Source: Gemmatimonadota bacterium (GTDB lineage Bacteria; Gemmatimonadota; Gemmatimonadetes; Gemmatimonadales; Gemmatimonadaceae). Taken from it: a stretch of DNA of 64,000 nt. The position numbers were made by a program, and so were the translations under genes. How positions within the stretch are numbered: the stretch's first letter is position 1; each line of letters starts with the position of its first letter. The notes beneath the pieces were generated by a model that was not told the origin of the DNA, ran no database searches, and was given only the letters and a program-made list of their open reading frames with translations. Location: contig JAJPIS010000107.1 in NCBI GenBank assembly GCA_021324635.1, forward strand, positions 147,663 through 211,662, in the 5' to 3' direction. Below, one piece after another: positions 1 to 8,504 of this stretch.

Positions 1-1
1 C

Positions 2-151
2 CCGATTCTCATGAAGGTCGCGGCCGACCGTGCCACGAGCTACGCCATCGTCTGCATCATCGCAGCGATCGTCGTCGCGGTGGTGATCGGCTACATCGCC
101 GGCGCCGTGGGCGGCCTGGGTGGTGTGTACGGGGCGGGGTTCTATCGGTAG
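2..151 (+). CDS. 3' end of a small membrane protein gene (partial)
   Basis: An open frame runs in from the left edge and stops with TAG at 149-151. About 49 residues are visible. They contain one strongly hydrophobic segment of about 22 residues (Ala/Ile/Val-rich) followed by a short Gly-rich tail ending in FYR. An in-frame ATG at 11 could make this a complete 46-residue single-span protein, but it has no clear ribosome-binding site, so it is more likely the C-terminal anchor of a longer protein. The function cannot be read from this fragment. Confidence 0.4.
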   Translation, partial: PILMKVAADRATSYAIVCIIAAIVVAVVIGYIAGAVGGLGGVYGAGFYR

Positions 152-191
152 TGGGGTGATCCGACCCGCAGGGCCGCCCGTTCCTCCCGCA

Positions 192-234
192 CGCGCCGGC
201 CGGGCCTAACGCTCGACCGGCGCGTCGCCGTCTG
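192..234. terminator. possible hairpin terminator
   Basis: Inverted repeat CGCGCCGG (192-199) / CCGGCGCG (227-234) with a 27-base spacer, 40 bases after the stop of the partial gene. There is no T tract. The rest of the 152-448 gap shows nothing recognisable. Confidence 0.25.
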
Positions 235-448
235 AACGCCGCCTGAACGCTGGTCAGCACGCCGGCTGCTCGTCGGGTGATCGCACGGTGCGGCTGTCTC
301 GTGGTCCGGATGTCGGCGGGCGGCTCGAGGACCCCCGATCCGGGGCGTCGAGCGTGCGCGTGGTGCATGTAGTATCCTGTGGGGAGCGGCCGTGGCGTTT
401 GTGGTGGCCCAAACGTCTGAATGAGAGACGGCTCCGGGGCTGGGGGGG

Positions 449-1039
449 ATGATGACGACGGGATCGACGAACGAGCGGACAGCGTCAGCGCCCGAGGCGG
501 CGACCCCAGCATCCTGGCGGGGGTTGCGCGACGCCATGCTCGCCATGCTGGCCGACCATGGCTACGCGGTCGATGCGCGCTGCGACGGGCAGGACCTTCG
601 CTTCCACGCCGTCACGAGCGACGAGCGCCGATGGCGCACGCAGGTCCTCATCGACGAGCGACACCCGGTCGCCCGGCTGTACGTCTATCTGGACCTCAAC
701 TATCCAGCCCATCAACGCCTCTGGGTCCTGGAGCTGGTGTGCCGCATCAACACGCTGCTCGCGATCGGCGCGTTCGATTTCGAGTGGGACAGCGGCGCGG
801 TCACGTTTCGCCACGGCCGAGACTTTACAGGTCAGTCGATCGACGGCGCCCACGCCGCACAGCTCCTCAAGGTGGCGGTCGTTGCGCTCCGGCTCTTCAC
901 GCGCGCGTACGCCTACCGGTCGACATCCGATGTCACGCCCGCCGGCGCCATCGACGCCGCGCGAGTCGCCGAGGATCTCGCCGACGACGGAGTCAGCTCG
1001 AACGCCGGGCGGCGCGCATTGGTGCGCCTGCTGAAGTGA
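449..1039 (+). CDS. YbjN-domain-like protein
   Basis: 196 residues, no signal peptide or membrane span. After a 20-residue variable head, residues ~22-150 read like the YbjN / type III secretion chaperone-like fold: a first helix (LRDAMLAMLADHGY), a strand-rich middle, then the family-typical stretch 'LELVCRINTLLAIGAFDFEW' followed by 'GAVTFRHGRDF'. YbjN proteins are small cytoplasmic proteins, often linked to stress or motility phenotypes, with no known enzymatic activity. A G-run (gggggg) directly precedes the two adjacent ATGs at 449 and 452, so either could be the start. The family call is from sequence pattern. The biological role is unknown. Confidence 0.7.
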   Translation: MMTTGSTNERTASAPEAATPASWRGLRDAMLAMLADHGYAVDARCDGQDLRFHAVTSDERRWRTQVLIDERHPVARLYVYLDLNYPAHQRLWVLELVCRINTLLAIGAFDFEWDSGAVTFRHGRDFTGQSIDGAHAAQLLKVAVVALRLFTRAYAYRSTSDVTPAGAIDAARVAEDLADDGVSSNAGRRALVRLLK

Positions 1040-1106
1040 GCGACCGGCGGCCCGTCACAGACTGCCACGCTGGTGTCACACTTCACGACAGCGCCCGCGG
1101 TCATCC

Positions 1107-1122
1107 TGTGATTCTGGTCACC
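1107..1122. promoter_or_regulatory. CRP/FNR-like half-palindrome TGTGA-N6-TCACC
   Basis: TGTGATTCTGGTCACC matches the CRP consensus TGTGA-N6-TCACA at 9 of 10 conserved positions. It lies 118 bases before the ANTAR regulator start, in an otherwise empty 200-base gap. Function is inferred from the motif only. Confidence 0.3.
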
Positions 1123-1239
1123 GCCTGCGACAGAGTGACCGCCTAACATCCTCCTGGCACCCGTCACGAGTGCGCGGCCGTGCACAATCCCGCGCGAAAG
1201 CGTGACACCGTCGGTCGACCGTGAGCGCAGGAAGGACAG

Positions 1240-2124
1240 ATGGCCGGACGACACTCGAGAGCTGAAGTGCCGCGTGCCGACCTGACCCGGGCGGCAGCCG
1301 CTGCTCGGCCCCGCGAGACAGCGCGGAACACGCCACCGGATGGCACCGCGCGCGTTCCCTACCGTATCCTGCTCGCCGAGGGTCGCGCCACGGCCAAGTC
1401 GGAACTGTCGAAGCGGTTGACGCAGCTCGGGCACGAGGTCCTCGGCCGCGTCACGACCGCCCAGGGCGCCATGGACTACGCCGCCCTGCTGCACCCCGAC
1501 GTCGTCGTCCTGGCGCCGGTCCTCGAGGACGGCAGCGGGCTCACGACGGCGATCGCGGTCATCCGCGCCAATCCCGGCGCCGCCGCCGTGGTCCTCACGG
1601 GCCATCCCGCCGCCGCCGATCCCTCCGCTCGGCCAAACTGGGGCGCGGTCGCCGTGATGCCCGTCGACGCGGCCCCCGATGACCTTGGCGCCGAGCTGCG
1701 CAGGGTGATTGCGCGCGCCCGTGCGGCACCGTCCGCCGCCCAGCCGGTCGGCCCGTCCGCCGATAGCAGCGCCGACGCCCTCGCCGACCCGCTCGCCGAC
1801 GTCTCGTTGGAGGAGCTACCCGGGGCAGCGCCGGACACCCCGCGTCCGGGCGCCGCTGCCGCAGCGCCGCCATCCGCCGCGCAGGCGTCCGTGCCGCCGC
1901 TGTCCGTGGCGCCGCTGTCCGTGCCGGAGCCGAGCGACGATGAGCTTGTCCGACGGGCAGCCGAGTGCCTGCTCGAGCGGACTGGACTATCGCATCTCGA
2001 CGCGATGCGGCTGATGGAGGCCGAAGCGGCCGATTCCGGGCAGTCGCTGGCCCACGTCGCCCGTGGCGTGCTCGGGGAAGAGCAGGGCGCCCCGGAAAGC
2101 GGAGCGGTCGCGGCCGTGGCGTGA
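1240..2124 (+). CDS. ANTAR-domain regulator with degenerate receiver domain
   Basis: 294 residues. Residues ~42-155 have the layout of a response-regulator receiver: 'RILLAEG', then 'DVVVLAPVLEDGSGL', 'VVLTGHP' and 'PVDAAPDDL'. The phospho-acceptor Asp of the usual LLDxxLPxxDG is Ala here, the acidic pocket is reduced to AEG, and the conserved Lys is not evident, so phosphorylation is unlikely. An Ala/Pro/Ser-rich linker (~160-230) leads to a C-terminal ANTAR module, 'AAECLLERTGLSHLDAMRLM' then 'LAHVARGVL'. ANTAR domains bind RNA hairpins and prevent transcription termination. The start ATG has a good AGGAAGG site. The next gene begins 33 bases after the stop and may be cotranscribed. Confidence 0.75.
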   Translation: MAGRHSRAEVPRADLTRAAAAARPRETARNTPPDGTARVPYRILLAEGRATAKSELSKRLTQLGHEVLGRVTTAQGAMDYAALLHPDVVVLAPVLEDGSGLTTAIAVIRANPGAAAVVLTGHPAAADPSARPNWGAVAVMPVDAAPDDLGAELRRVIARARAAPSAAQPVGPSADSSADALADPLADVSLEELPGAAPDTPRPGAAAAAPPSAAQASVPPLSVAPLSVPEPSDDELVRRAAECLLERTGLSHLDAMRLMEAEAADSGQSLAHVARGVLGEEQGAPESGAVAAVA

Positions 2125-2157
2125 GCCGTGCAGCTCCGGTGAGCATCGGAGGTCACG

Positions 2158-2430
2158 GTGTCACGAGCATTCGTCAACGAAGACGCCGGTGGCGAGCGGG
2201 CGCGGTCGCGCGTGGCGCTACCGGCGCGTGATGACCCGGAGTATGATGCCGCCGCGGCCGAGGCGCTGCTCGAGGGCGCCCGTGCCGGTGAGACGGGCAG
2301 CGCCGAAGCAGCGACCGGATACTACTGGGGCGAGCGGCGCTTACGACCCTTCGTCGAGCGCATCCGTGAGCGCGCGGCGGTCGCGGGTGACGAGCGGCTG
2401 GTTCAGCTCGCGGAGCGGTTTCTCCGGTAG
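2158..2430 (+). CDS. small conserved-looking protein of unknown function
   Basis: 90 residues from a GTG start preceded by GGAGG at good spacing. Highly charged and soluble: an opening 'MSRAFVNED', a middle rich in Ala/Glu ('ALLEGARAGETGSAEAATGY'), then 'WGERRLRPFVERIRERA' and an Arg-ending tail. The 'MSRAFV.E' opening recalls the start of some GreA/GreB-linked proteins, but nothing else identifies it. It follows the ANTAR gene by 33 bases. Its last 90 bases overlap the 3' end of the convergent transporter gene, which is a long antisense overlap. Confidence 0.6.
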   Translation: MSRAFVNEDAGGERARSRVALPARDDPEYDAAAAEALLEGARAGETGSAEAATGYYWGERRLRPFVERIRERAAVAGDERLVQLAERFLR

Positions 2431-4749
2431 TCGTACCGGGTCGGCCACTCGTGGCTTCGCTGGCACGCTGCCGGGCACGCCGGGCCACCAGTTCCACCGC
2501 CCCGCCAGTCGCAGAAGGGCCGGACCGACCGCCATCCGGACGACCGTGGCGTCGATCAGGATCGCCGCCGCCAATGTGAAGCCGAGAATCTTGATCAACA
2601 GGAACTGCCCCATCGCGAACGCGCCGAACACGACGACCATGATGCCCGCCGCGCTCGTGATCACTCCACCCGTACGCGCCACGCCATCCGCGACCGCCTG
2701 CTCCGGGTCCGCGCCGGCCCGCGCCGCCTCCGCCACCCGGGCGACGAGGAACACCTCGTAGTCCATGCTGAACCCGAACACGAGACAGAAGACGACCAGC
2801 GGCACGGCCGGGAAGAGGCCGTCGATCGGTCCGGGCAGACCCAGCCACCGTGCACCGTAGCCGTCCTGAAAGACGAGCACCGCCGCCCCGAACGCGCCGA
2901 CCACGGACGCCAGATTGAGCAGGACGGCTTTGATCGGGACGAGGATCGAGCGGAAGCCGATCAGCAACGCGAAGAAAGATCCGAGCACCACGAGCCCAAC
3001 GATCGCGGGTAGGCGCGCCCGCACTTCGTCCTGGTACTCGGCGTTGAAGGCCGGGAGGCCACCGACGAGCATCCTGGCCCCGGCCACACCCGTCAGCCGG
3101 CTGGCGTCGGCGAGCCGCAGCTCCCGCGAGAGGCTCACGATCGCGCTGATCGGGACGCCTTCACGGGGCGTCACTTCCAGTACCGTCTCCCGGTCGTCCC
3201 GGCTCACGAATGTGCGAAGCAGGTCCGGGGGAAGCAGCGTGATCAGCGTCGCGCTCGGATGGATGGCATGTGTCACACTCGGCAACGAGCGCACGCTCGC
3301 CACGCGAGCGTCGGCGGCGATCGCTCGGGTGGCCCGCATTGTCGCATTCCATCCCGCGTCCGTCAGCGGCCCGGCGCCGGGTGGAAGCACCAGCAGCACC
3401 CGCAGGGACTGAACGAGTCCGCTCCTCCCCATTGCCTCGAGCGTCCGCAAGGCCGCCGCCGACTGCGTGTCTCGTGGGAGCCAATCGCCGCTCGGCAGAT
3501 GCGCATTCAACCGCGGGGCCTGGAGCCCGAGGGCGAGCAGCGGCACGCCCCCGACCGCGAGCGCGGCCCACGGATGCCTCGCCGTCCACCGGCCCCACCC
3601 ATGCCACCCACCACGCCCGGGCTCACTCCGCGGCCTCCGGCGGTGCCGGCGGGGCAGCCGGATGCGAAACGCGTCCACGCGCGGGCCGAGCCAGGCGAGC
3701 AGACCCGGGAGGAGGGTCGTGCTCAACAGGGCCGACGTGGTGACGACGAGCAGGCCTCCGGTGGCGATCGAGCGGAGCTCGTTCGCCTGCACGGACAGCA
3801 AGGCCGCAAAGCTGATCACGACCGCGGCCGCCGACAGGATGACCGTGTGTCCGGCGTGGCGGAGGGCAAACTCGGCAGCCTCGGTCGAGGACAGACCGTC
3901 GGCGAGCCCCTCCCGGAAGCGACTCACGACCAGCAGCGCGTAGTCGATCCCGACGCCGAACCCGAGCATGGACACGGAATTTCGAAGCACGATGCTGAGC
4001 GGCCAATGCGCCCGCACGAGCAGCACGGTCAGCCCGAGGCTCATCACGATCGCGACGCCTGCCGCCAGGAGGGGGAGGAATGCGGCGACGGCGCTGCCAA
4101 AAACAATCAGCAGCAACACGAGCGTGACCGGGACGATCCGTTGCTCGGCGTGCGCCGCATCGGTCGCGGTGGCGCTTCGGAAGTCGTAGTTGAGGGCCGC
4201 GTTCCCGGTCCACGCGAAGCGGGCCGCCGGATACCGCGCCTGCATCCGCTGCTGGAGCGCGGCCGTCGTTCCACGGAGCGCCTCGATCCAGTCATCGGCC
4301 GCGGCGTGGGGTTGATTCACGCCGACGACCATGAAGGTCCCGTGCGCGCTCAGGAACGTCGTGTCATGGGACGTGAGGTATGAGACCGTCCGCGCGACAC
4401 CCGGCGCGGCCGCGACCGCGGAGCGGACCTCCCGCAACGCGGCGAGTCCTTCAGGCGACGCGGGCGACGGCAGTCCGGTGATGACGACGATGGCATACCG
4501 CGCGTAGGGCGAGGCGAAGTCCGAGGCCATGCGACGCTCGACGGTGGCCGCCTGGCTCGTCCCGGTCCGATTCCCGGCGACGTCGAGCGCCGAGTCGATG
4601 TGGCGGGCCACTGGTGCCAGCCCGACGACGGCGACCACCCAGACCGCAGTGATCCACGGGCGACCTCGGACGATCGCCCGCGCGAGGCGCGATGCTGGGC
4701 TCCGCCGCGACTGCGTGGCGGCGTCTGGGGCAACGAGGTCAACGGACAC
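2341..4749 (-). CDS. MMPL/RND-family transporter
   Basis: 802 residues with the duplicated RND layout. TM1 is at ~33-50 and is followed by a periplasmic loop (~52-200). A five-to-six-helix bundle (~205-355) carries 'GIDYALLVVSRFREGL' (Asp269). A second loop (~412-580) follows, then a second bundle (~583-760) with the matching 'SMDYEVFLVARVAEA' (Asp663). These GxDY motifs are the proton-relay signature of MMPL proteins, which export lipids, hopanoid-like molecules or drugs. Length and topology fit the family. It is the last gene of a leftward run starting at the sigma factor (6868), 80 bases downstream of the DUF488 gene. The substrate is unknown. Confidence 0.88.
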   Translation of the reverse strand: MSVDLVAPDAATQSRRSPASRLARAIVRGRPWITAVWVVAVVGLAPVARHIDSALDVAGNRTGTSQAATVERRMASDFASPYARYAIVVITGLPSPASPEGLAALREVRSAVAAAPGVARTVSYLTSHDTTFLSAHGTFMVVGVNQPHAAADDWIEALRGTTAALQQRMQARYPAARFAWTGNAALNYDFRSATATDAAHAEQRIVPVTLVLLLIVFGSAVAAFLPLLAAGVAIVMSLGLTVLLVRAHWPLSIVLRNSVSMLGFGVGIDYALLVVSRFREGLADGLSSTEAAEFALRHAGHTVILSAAAVVISFAALLSVQANELRSIATGGLLVVTTSALLSTTLLPGLLAWLGPRVDAFRIRLPRRHRRRPRSEPGRGGWHGWGRWTARHPWAALAVGGVPLLALGLQAPRLNAHLPSGDWLPRDTQSAAALRTLEAMGRSGLVQSLRVLLVLPPGAGPLTDAGWNATMRATRAIAADARVASVRSLPSVTHAIHPSATLITLLPPDLLRTFVSRDDRETVLEVTPREGVPISAIVSLSRELRLADASRLTGVAGARMLVGGLPAFNAEYQDEVRARLPAIVGLVVLGSFFALLIGFRSILVPIKAVLLNLASVVGAFGAAVLVFQDGYGARWLGLPGPIDGLFPAVPLVVFCLVFGFSMDYEVFLVARVAEAARAGADPEQAVADGVARTGGVITSAAGIMVVVFGAFAMGQFLLIKILGFTLAAAILIDATVVRMAVGPALLRLAGRWNWWPGVPGSVPAKPRVADPVRLPEKPLRELNQPLVTRDRRALTDALDEGS

Positions 4750-4829
4750 GTGGTCGCAGGATAATCGGTGCTTCGAGGTCCCGCGCCGCCCGACGCGGCG
4801 GCGTCGGCGGTTTCCGGCGCGGTCTCCCG

Positions 4830-5372
4830 CTACAGACCAAGGGATGGCTCCCCGGGATACGTCAGCGCGTCACCGCTGAGAACGGCGGGAGGAGCAATCC
4901 GATGGAGGATCGCGCTCCGGCGTGAGCCGATGTGGAGCACGCGATGACCGGCGGCGGTCAGAAAATCAGCGATGAGACGTCGGTGGCACTGCACCCATTG
5001 CGCCTCCGCGCACATCACGGCCACCCGCTCCTCCCGCGCCAGCGCCAGGAGCCGCGCGATGCCGAGCCGGAACTCCGGCGTCTCCATGTAGTCGGCATAC
5101 CCGCGAAACGCCGGATGCCGCCATCCAAGGTTCGTCGAGTCGGGCCGCGGGACCCGCCGACCGCCCAGATCCGGGAACCCCTCGTAGCGAATGCCGGCCC
5201 GCGGCAGCGCGGCTTCGAGCGCCTCACGGTTGTACTGAGGGTGCCGCCGCGACCCGGGAAAACGGCGCACGTCGGCGATCGCCGTGATGCCGTGCGGCTC
5301 GATCCGGCCCTCGAGCTCGGGCAGCGATAGCGTCGAGTGCCCGACCGTCCAGACCGCGAGGGCGTCCGGCAC
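4830..5372 (-). CDS. DUF488 family protein
   Basis: 180 residues from a GTG at 5372. The frame stays open upstream to 5537 but there it overlaps the preceding gene and reads as low-complexity Arg-rich sequence, so I prefer the GTG, which has gaggg 12 bases upstream and lies 20 bases after that gene's stop. The domain opens with 'WTVGHSTLSLPELEGRI', continues with 'IADVRRFPGSRRHPQYN' and ends with the family's Cys motif 'CAEAQWVQCHRRLIADFL'. DUF488 proteins are small cytoplasmic proteins of unproven function. The conserved Cys and CHR residues suggest a metal or nucleic-acid related activity. Confidence 0.85.
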   Translation of the reverse strand: MPDALAVWTVGHSTLSLPELEGRIEPHGITAIADVRRFPGSRRHPQYNREALEAALPRAGIRYEGFPDLGGRRVPRPDSTNLGWRHPAFRGYADYMETPEFRLGIARLLALAREERVAVMCAEAQWVQCHRRLIADFLTAAGHRVLHIGSRRSAILHRIAPPAVLSGDALTYPGEPSLGL

Positions 5373-5392
5373 CTCGGCGTCATCCCTCGCGC

Positions 5393-6109
5393 TCAGCGCG
5401 TCGTCACGAATGGCGGCCAGCGGGATCCCTGCATGACGCCGTGCCGGGTCGCGGCGTCGTACGCGAGCTGATGCTGGTTCCCCAACTCCCACTGCGCGTT
5501 GGCGCTCGCGTTGGCCATCTCGTCCAGCTCGGCGCACGGGAGCCCGCGCTCATCGGCGAGGGTCCGGGCGATGGCCGCCGCGGTATGGAGCGCGATGTTG
5601 CGGTGCCCCTCCTCGTGCCGCTCGGTCGCTGCCAGGAAGTCGTCCCACTGGTGCACCAGGGTCGGCGGCGGCTTCGGGGGACGCGACCACGCCGGGAGCC
5701 GCGTCTGGACCGTGAGGAAGACCGCCACGCTGGTGATGGTGCAGCTGTCGCCCGCACGTCGCTGCGTGAACTCCCATCGGAGTTGCGCGGCCGTGGCACC
5801 GATGTAGTCGGAGTCCGACGTGCTCCCCCGGTCGACGCCGAGCTGCCGCCCGAGCTCGGCAACGGTCCGCCCCGTCACGCGGTAATGGACGGTGTCGTCG
5901 GCCACGTGGACGGACGTGGGGAGCACCGGAGGGGCGGCGGCGAGGCTGAGACTGGCTCGTCCCGCAGGCGTCGAGGCCGCCGGGGGCGGCGCGGGCGGCG
6001 GGGCTGGAACGGCGTACGGGGTCGACCCGCCACACGCTCCAGTCGAGCAGAACAGGACAACGAGCAACGCTCGCGGTCCACGACCGCGAGGGATGGGAGC
6101 GCCGATCAC
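5393..6109 (-). CDS. DUF922 secreted Zn-protease-like lipoprotein
   Basis: 238 residues. A positively charged start and hydrophobic core lead to Cys26 in 'CSTGACGGS', a plausible though imperfect lipobox. A Pro/Ala-rich linker (to ~60) follows. The domain at ~68-235 has strands around 'YRVTGRTVAELGRQL' and the putative metal site HEEGH (165-169), fitting the HExxH of the DUF922 predicted secreted Zn-dependent protease family. It probably acts in the periplasm or is anchored to the outer membrane. It sits between an ECF sigma factor gene upstream and DUF488 downstream, all leftward, and may belong to that sigma factor's transcription unit. Confidence 0.8.
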   Translation of the reverse strand: MIGAPIPRGRGPRALLVVLFCSTGACGGSTPYAVPAPPPAPPPAASTPAGRASLSLAAAPPVLPTSVHVADDTVHYRVTGRTVAELGRQLGVDRGSTSDSDYIGATAAQLRWEFTQRRAGDSCTITSVAVFLTVQTRLPAWSRPPKPPPTLVHQWDDFLAATERHEEGHRNIALHTAAAIARTLADERGLPCAELDEMANASANAQWELGNQHQLAYDAATRHGVMQGSRWPPFVTTR

Positions 6110-6181
6110 GATCTGAGTATCCGAGTTGGAGCCGCCAGCGTCCAGCGCTCGAAGTCGGCGACCGCACCGGCTCGGCGGGAG

Positions 6182-6868
6182 TCACTGCCGCCTGAATGTA
6201 CACCTGTTTGTGGGCGGCCGGACCCCGTCCGGCCTCGCGGCCGTCCCCTCGGACCGGCGACCCTCGGACGCCCGGCTTTGGCTCGCGCGAAGGGGGGCCA
6301 GTGCCTCCCTGAGCTGCGCTCTCGCGCGGGTCAGCCGCACGCGGACGGCCTGTTCGCTGACCCCGAGCGCCCGGGCGATCTCGTCGACGTCCAGGCCTCG
6401 GACGATCCCGCACACGACCGCGTGCAGGGGCGCCGAGCAGGTCGTCCGCGCAGCACCCAGAACGGCGCTGGCCAGATCCTCGAACTCCACCCGCCGATCC
6501 GCGTCACCGAGCACCGGCAGGGCCGACGCGTGCTCCGCAGGGACGAAGCGCCCGGCCGCCCGCGCGCTCCGGCGGAACTCATCGCGCACCAGATTCCGGG
6601 CGATCGTGACCAGCCAACGCGCCGCCCGCAGGGGGTCCAGACGGCGGTACTCCCGCGCCACGATGAGAAGCGTGCGCTGCGCCAGATCGTCGGCGGCCGC
6701 GCCGTCCACGCGACGCGCATAGTAGGCGTACAGGGTCGGGCGGAGAGCGGCGAGTAGCTCGTCCAGCTCGGGACCGGTTCCACCCTGGGCCCGCCGCACG
6801 AGATGTGCGACCACGTCGGGCGCCAACCACCGCTCGGCCGATCGTGTCGACCCGCACCCGTGGAGCAT
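6182..6868 (-). CDS. ECF-type RNA polymerase sigma factor
   Basis: 228 residues from the ATG at 6868. A TTG nine codons upstream is a poorer start, and neither has an obvious ribosome-binding site. Region 2 spans ~40-105 ('LDELLAALRPTLYAYYARR', 'DDLAQRTLLIVAREYRRLD', 'ARWLVTIARNLVRDEFRRS'). Region 4 spans ~140-200 with the helix-turn-helix 'ARALGVSEQAVRVRLTRARA'. The tail of ~35 residues is low complexity. No anti-sigma gene is adjacent. The gene diverges from the PLP decarboxylase, leaving a 115-base shared control region, and heads a leftward run with DUF922, DUF488 and MMPL genes. Confidence 0.88.
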   Translation of the reverse strand: MLHGCGSTRSAERWLAPDVVAHLVRRAQGGTGPELDELLAALRPTLYAYYARRVDGAAADDLAQRTLLIVAREYRRLDPLRAARWLVTIARNLVRDEFRRSARAAGRFVPAEHASALPVLGDADRRVEFEDLASAVLGAARTTCSAPLHAVVCGIVRGLDVDEIARALGVSEQAVRVRLTRARAQLREALAPLRASQSRASEGRRSEGTAARPDGVRPPTNRCTFRRQ

Positions 6869-6983
6869 GTCGGCAGGATGCCGGCAGGCCGTCAACCCCG
6901 GGTCAGCGGCGGCCGGTCATCGGAGGCGCGGGGTCGCCGGATGCGTCATCCTCCGGGCGGCGCCGCGGAGGTTACCTTGCCGC

Positions 6984-8504
6984 ATGGCAGAACCGGCTCC
7001 CGCCCGGGCGCTCGGCGATCTCTCGCCGAGTGAGTTCGCCGCCGCCGGGCACGCGCTCATCGATTGGATCGCTCGATATCTCGACGAGATCGACCGGTAC
7101 CCTGTCCTCTCTCGTGCCGCGCCCGGCGACGTGCGCGCTGCGCTTCCGGCGGCGCCTCCCGATGGCCCGGGCTCGTTCGCCGGGCTACTCCAGGAGTTCG
7201 AACGGTCGATCCTGCCGGGCGTGACCCACTGGAACCATCCCGGTTTCTTCGCCTACTTCGCCATCTCGGGATCGGCGCCCGGTATCCTCGCCGAGCTGTT
7301 GACGGCCGCACTCAACGTCAACGGCATGCTCTGGCGGACCAGCCCCGCGGCGACCGAGCTCGAACAGCTCGTGCTCGATTGGCTCCGCCAGCTCCTGGGA
7401 CTCCAGTCGGCGTGGTCGGGGATCATCTGCGACACGGCGTCGATCGCCACCATGCTCGCCCTCGCCGCCGCGCGGGAAGCGCACCCGGGGCTCGCCATCC
7501 GCCAGCGTGGTCTCGCCGGTCGCCCCGAGATCCCGCCCCTCCGCGTCTACACATCGGGCCAGGCGCACTCCTCGGTCGACAAGGCCGCGATCGCCCTGGG
7601 GCTCGGCCACGACAACGTCGTGCATGTGGACGTCGACGACGCGTGGCGCCTCCGCCCGGATGCGCTCGCGGAGGCGATCGCCCGCGACCGCGCGAGCGGC
7701 CTCCTCCCGACGGCGGTCGTGGCCACGGTCGGCACGACGGGGACGTCGAGCATCGATCCGGTCCCGGCGATCGCCGAGATCTGCGAGAGGGAAAAGGTGT
7801 GGCTCCACGTCGATGGCTCCTACGGCGGGATCGCCGCCGTCGTCCCGGAGCTGCGGCCAGTGCTGGCCGGTGTCGACCGGGCGGACTCGCTCGTCGTCAA
7901 CCCGCATAAGTGGCTCTTCACGCCGATCGATTGCTCGGCGTTCTACTGTCGGCGACCGGACGCGCTGCGCCGCGCGTTCGCACTCGTCCCGGACTATCTG
8001 GCCACGACACCGGCCGACGACGTGGTCAACTACATGGACTACGGTGTCCAGCTCGGCCGCCGGTTTCGTGCCCTCAAGCTCTGGGCGGTGATCCGGGTGT
8101 TCGGGGCCACGGGCCTCGCGGCGCGGATCCGGTATCACTGTGAGCTCGCGCGTGAGCTGGCGCGGTGGATCGATCAGACACCGGAGTGGCATCGGGTCGC
8201 GCCGGTGCCGTTCTCACTCGTGTGCTTCCGGTATGCGCCTCCGGGCCTCGAACCGGCCGAGGTGGACGCGTGCAATGCGGCGATTCTCGAGCGGGTCAAC
8301 GCGTCGGGGCGAGCCTACCTATCGCACACGAAGCTGGCAAATCGCTACGTGCTGCGGCTCGCGATCGGCAACATCCGCACCGAGCGGCGCCACGTCCAGG
8401 AAGCCTGGGATCTGCTTCGCACCGCTGCGGCCGCCGTCGCGGCGGAGCGGCGCTCGCCGGATCAGACGCCGGCGACCCGCCGATCGGCGAGAAGCTCGGC
8501 ATAA
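6984..8504 (+). CDS. group II PLP-dependent amino-acid decarboxylase
   Basis: 506 residues from the ATG at 6984, which has a GGAGG 12 bases upstream. The longer frame upstream is not supported. It has the aromatic-L-amino-acid decarboxylase architecture: N-terminal helices (1-80), 'THWNHPGFFAYF' (81-92), the PLP domain with His195, Asp277 in 'HVDGSYGG' (where HVDAAYAG is usual) and the Schiff-base Lys309 in 'NPHKWLF'. The C-terminal domain ends around 480. The family decarboxylates Tyr, Trp, DOPA, Phe or similar amino acids to amines. The exact substrate cannot be read by eye. Its last 43 bases overlap the convergent glycosyltransferase gene. Confidence 0.88.
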   Translation: MAEPAPARALGDLSPSEFAAAGHALIDWIARYLDEIDRYPVLSRAAPGDVRAALPAAPPDGPGSFAGLLQEFERSILPGVTHWNHPGFFAYFAISGSAPGILAELLTAALNVNGMLWRTSPAATELEQLVLDWLRQLLGLQSAWSGIICDTASIATMLALAAAREAHPGLAIRQRGLAGRPEIPPLRVYTSGQAHSSVDKAAIALGLGHDNVVHVDVDDAWRLRPDALAEAIARDRASGLLPTAVVATVGTTGTSSIDPVPAIAEICEREKVWLHVDGSYGGIAAVVPELRPVLAGVDRADSLVVNPHKWLFTPIDCSAFYCRRPDALRRAFALVPDYLATTPADDVVNYMDYGVQLGRRFRALKLWAVIRVFGATGLAARIRYHCELARELARWIDQTPEWHRVAPVPFSLVCFRYAPPGLEPAEVDACNAAILERVNASGRAYLSHTKLANRYVLRLAIGNIRTERRHVQEAWDLLRTAAAAVAAERRSPDQTPATRRSARSSA

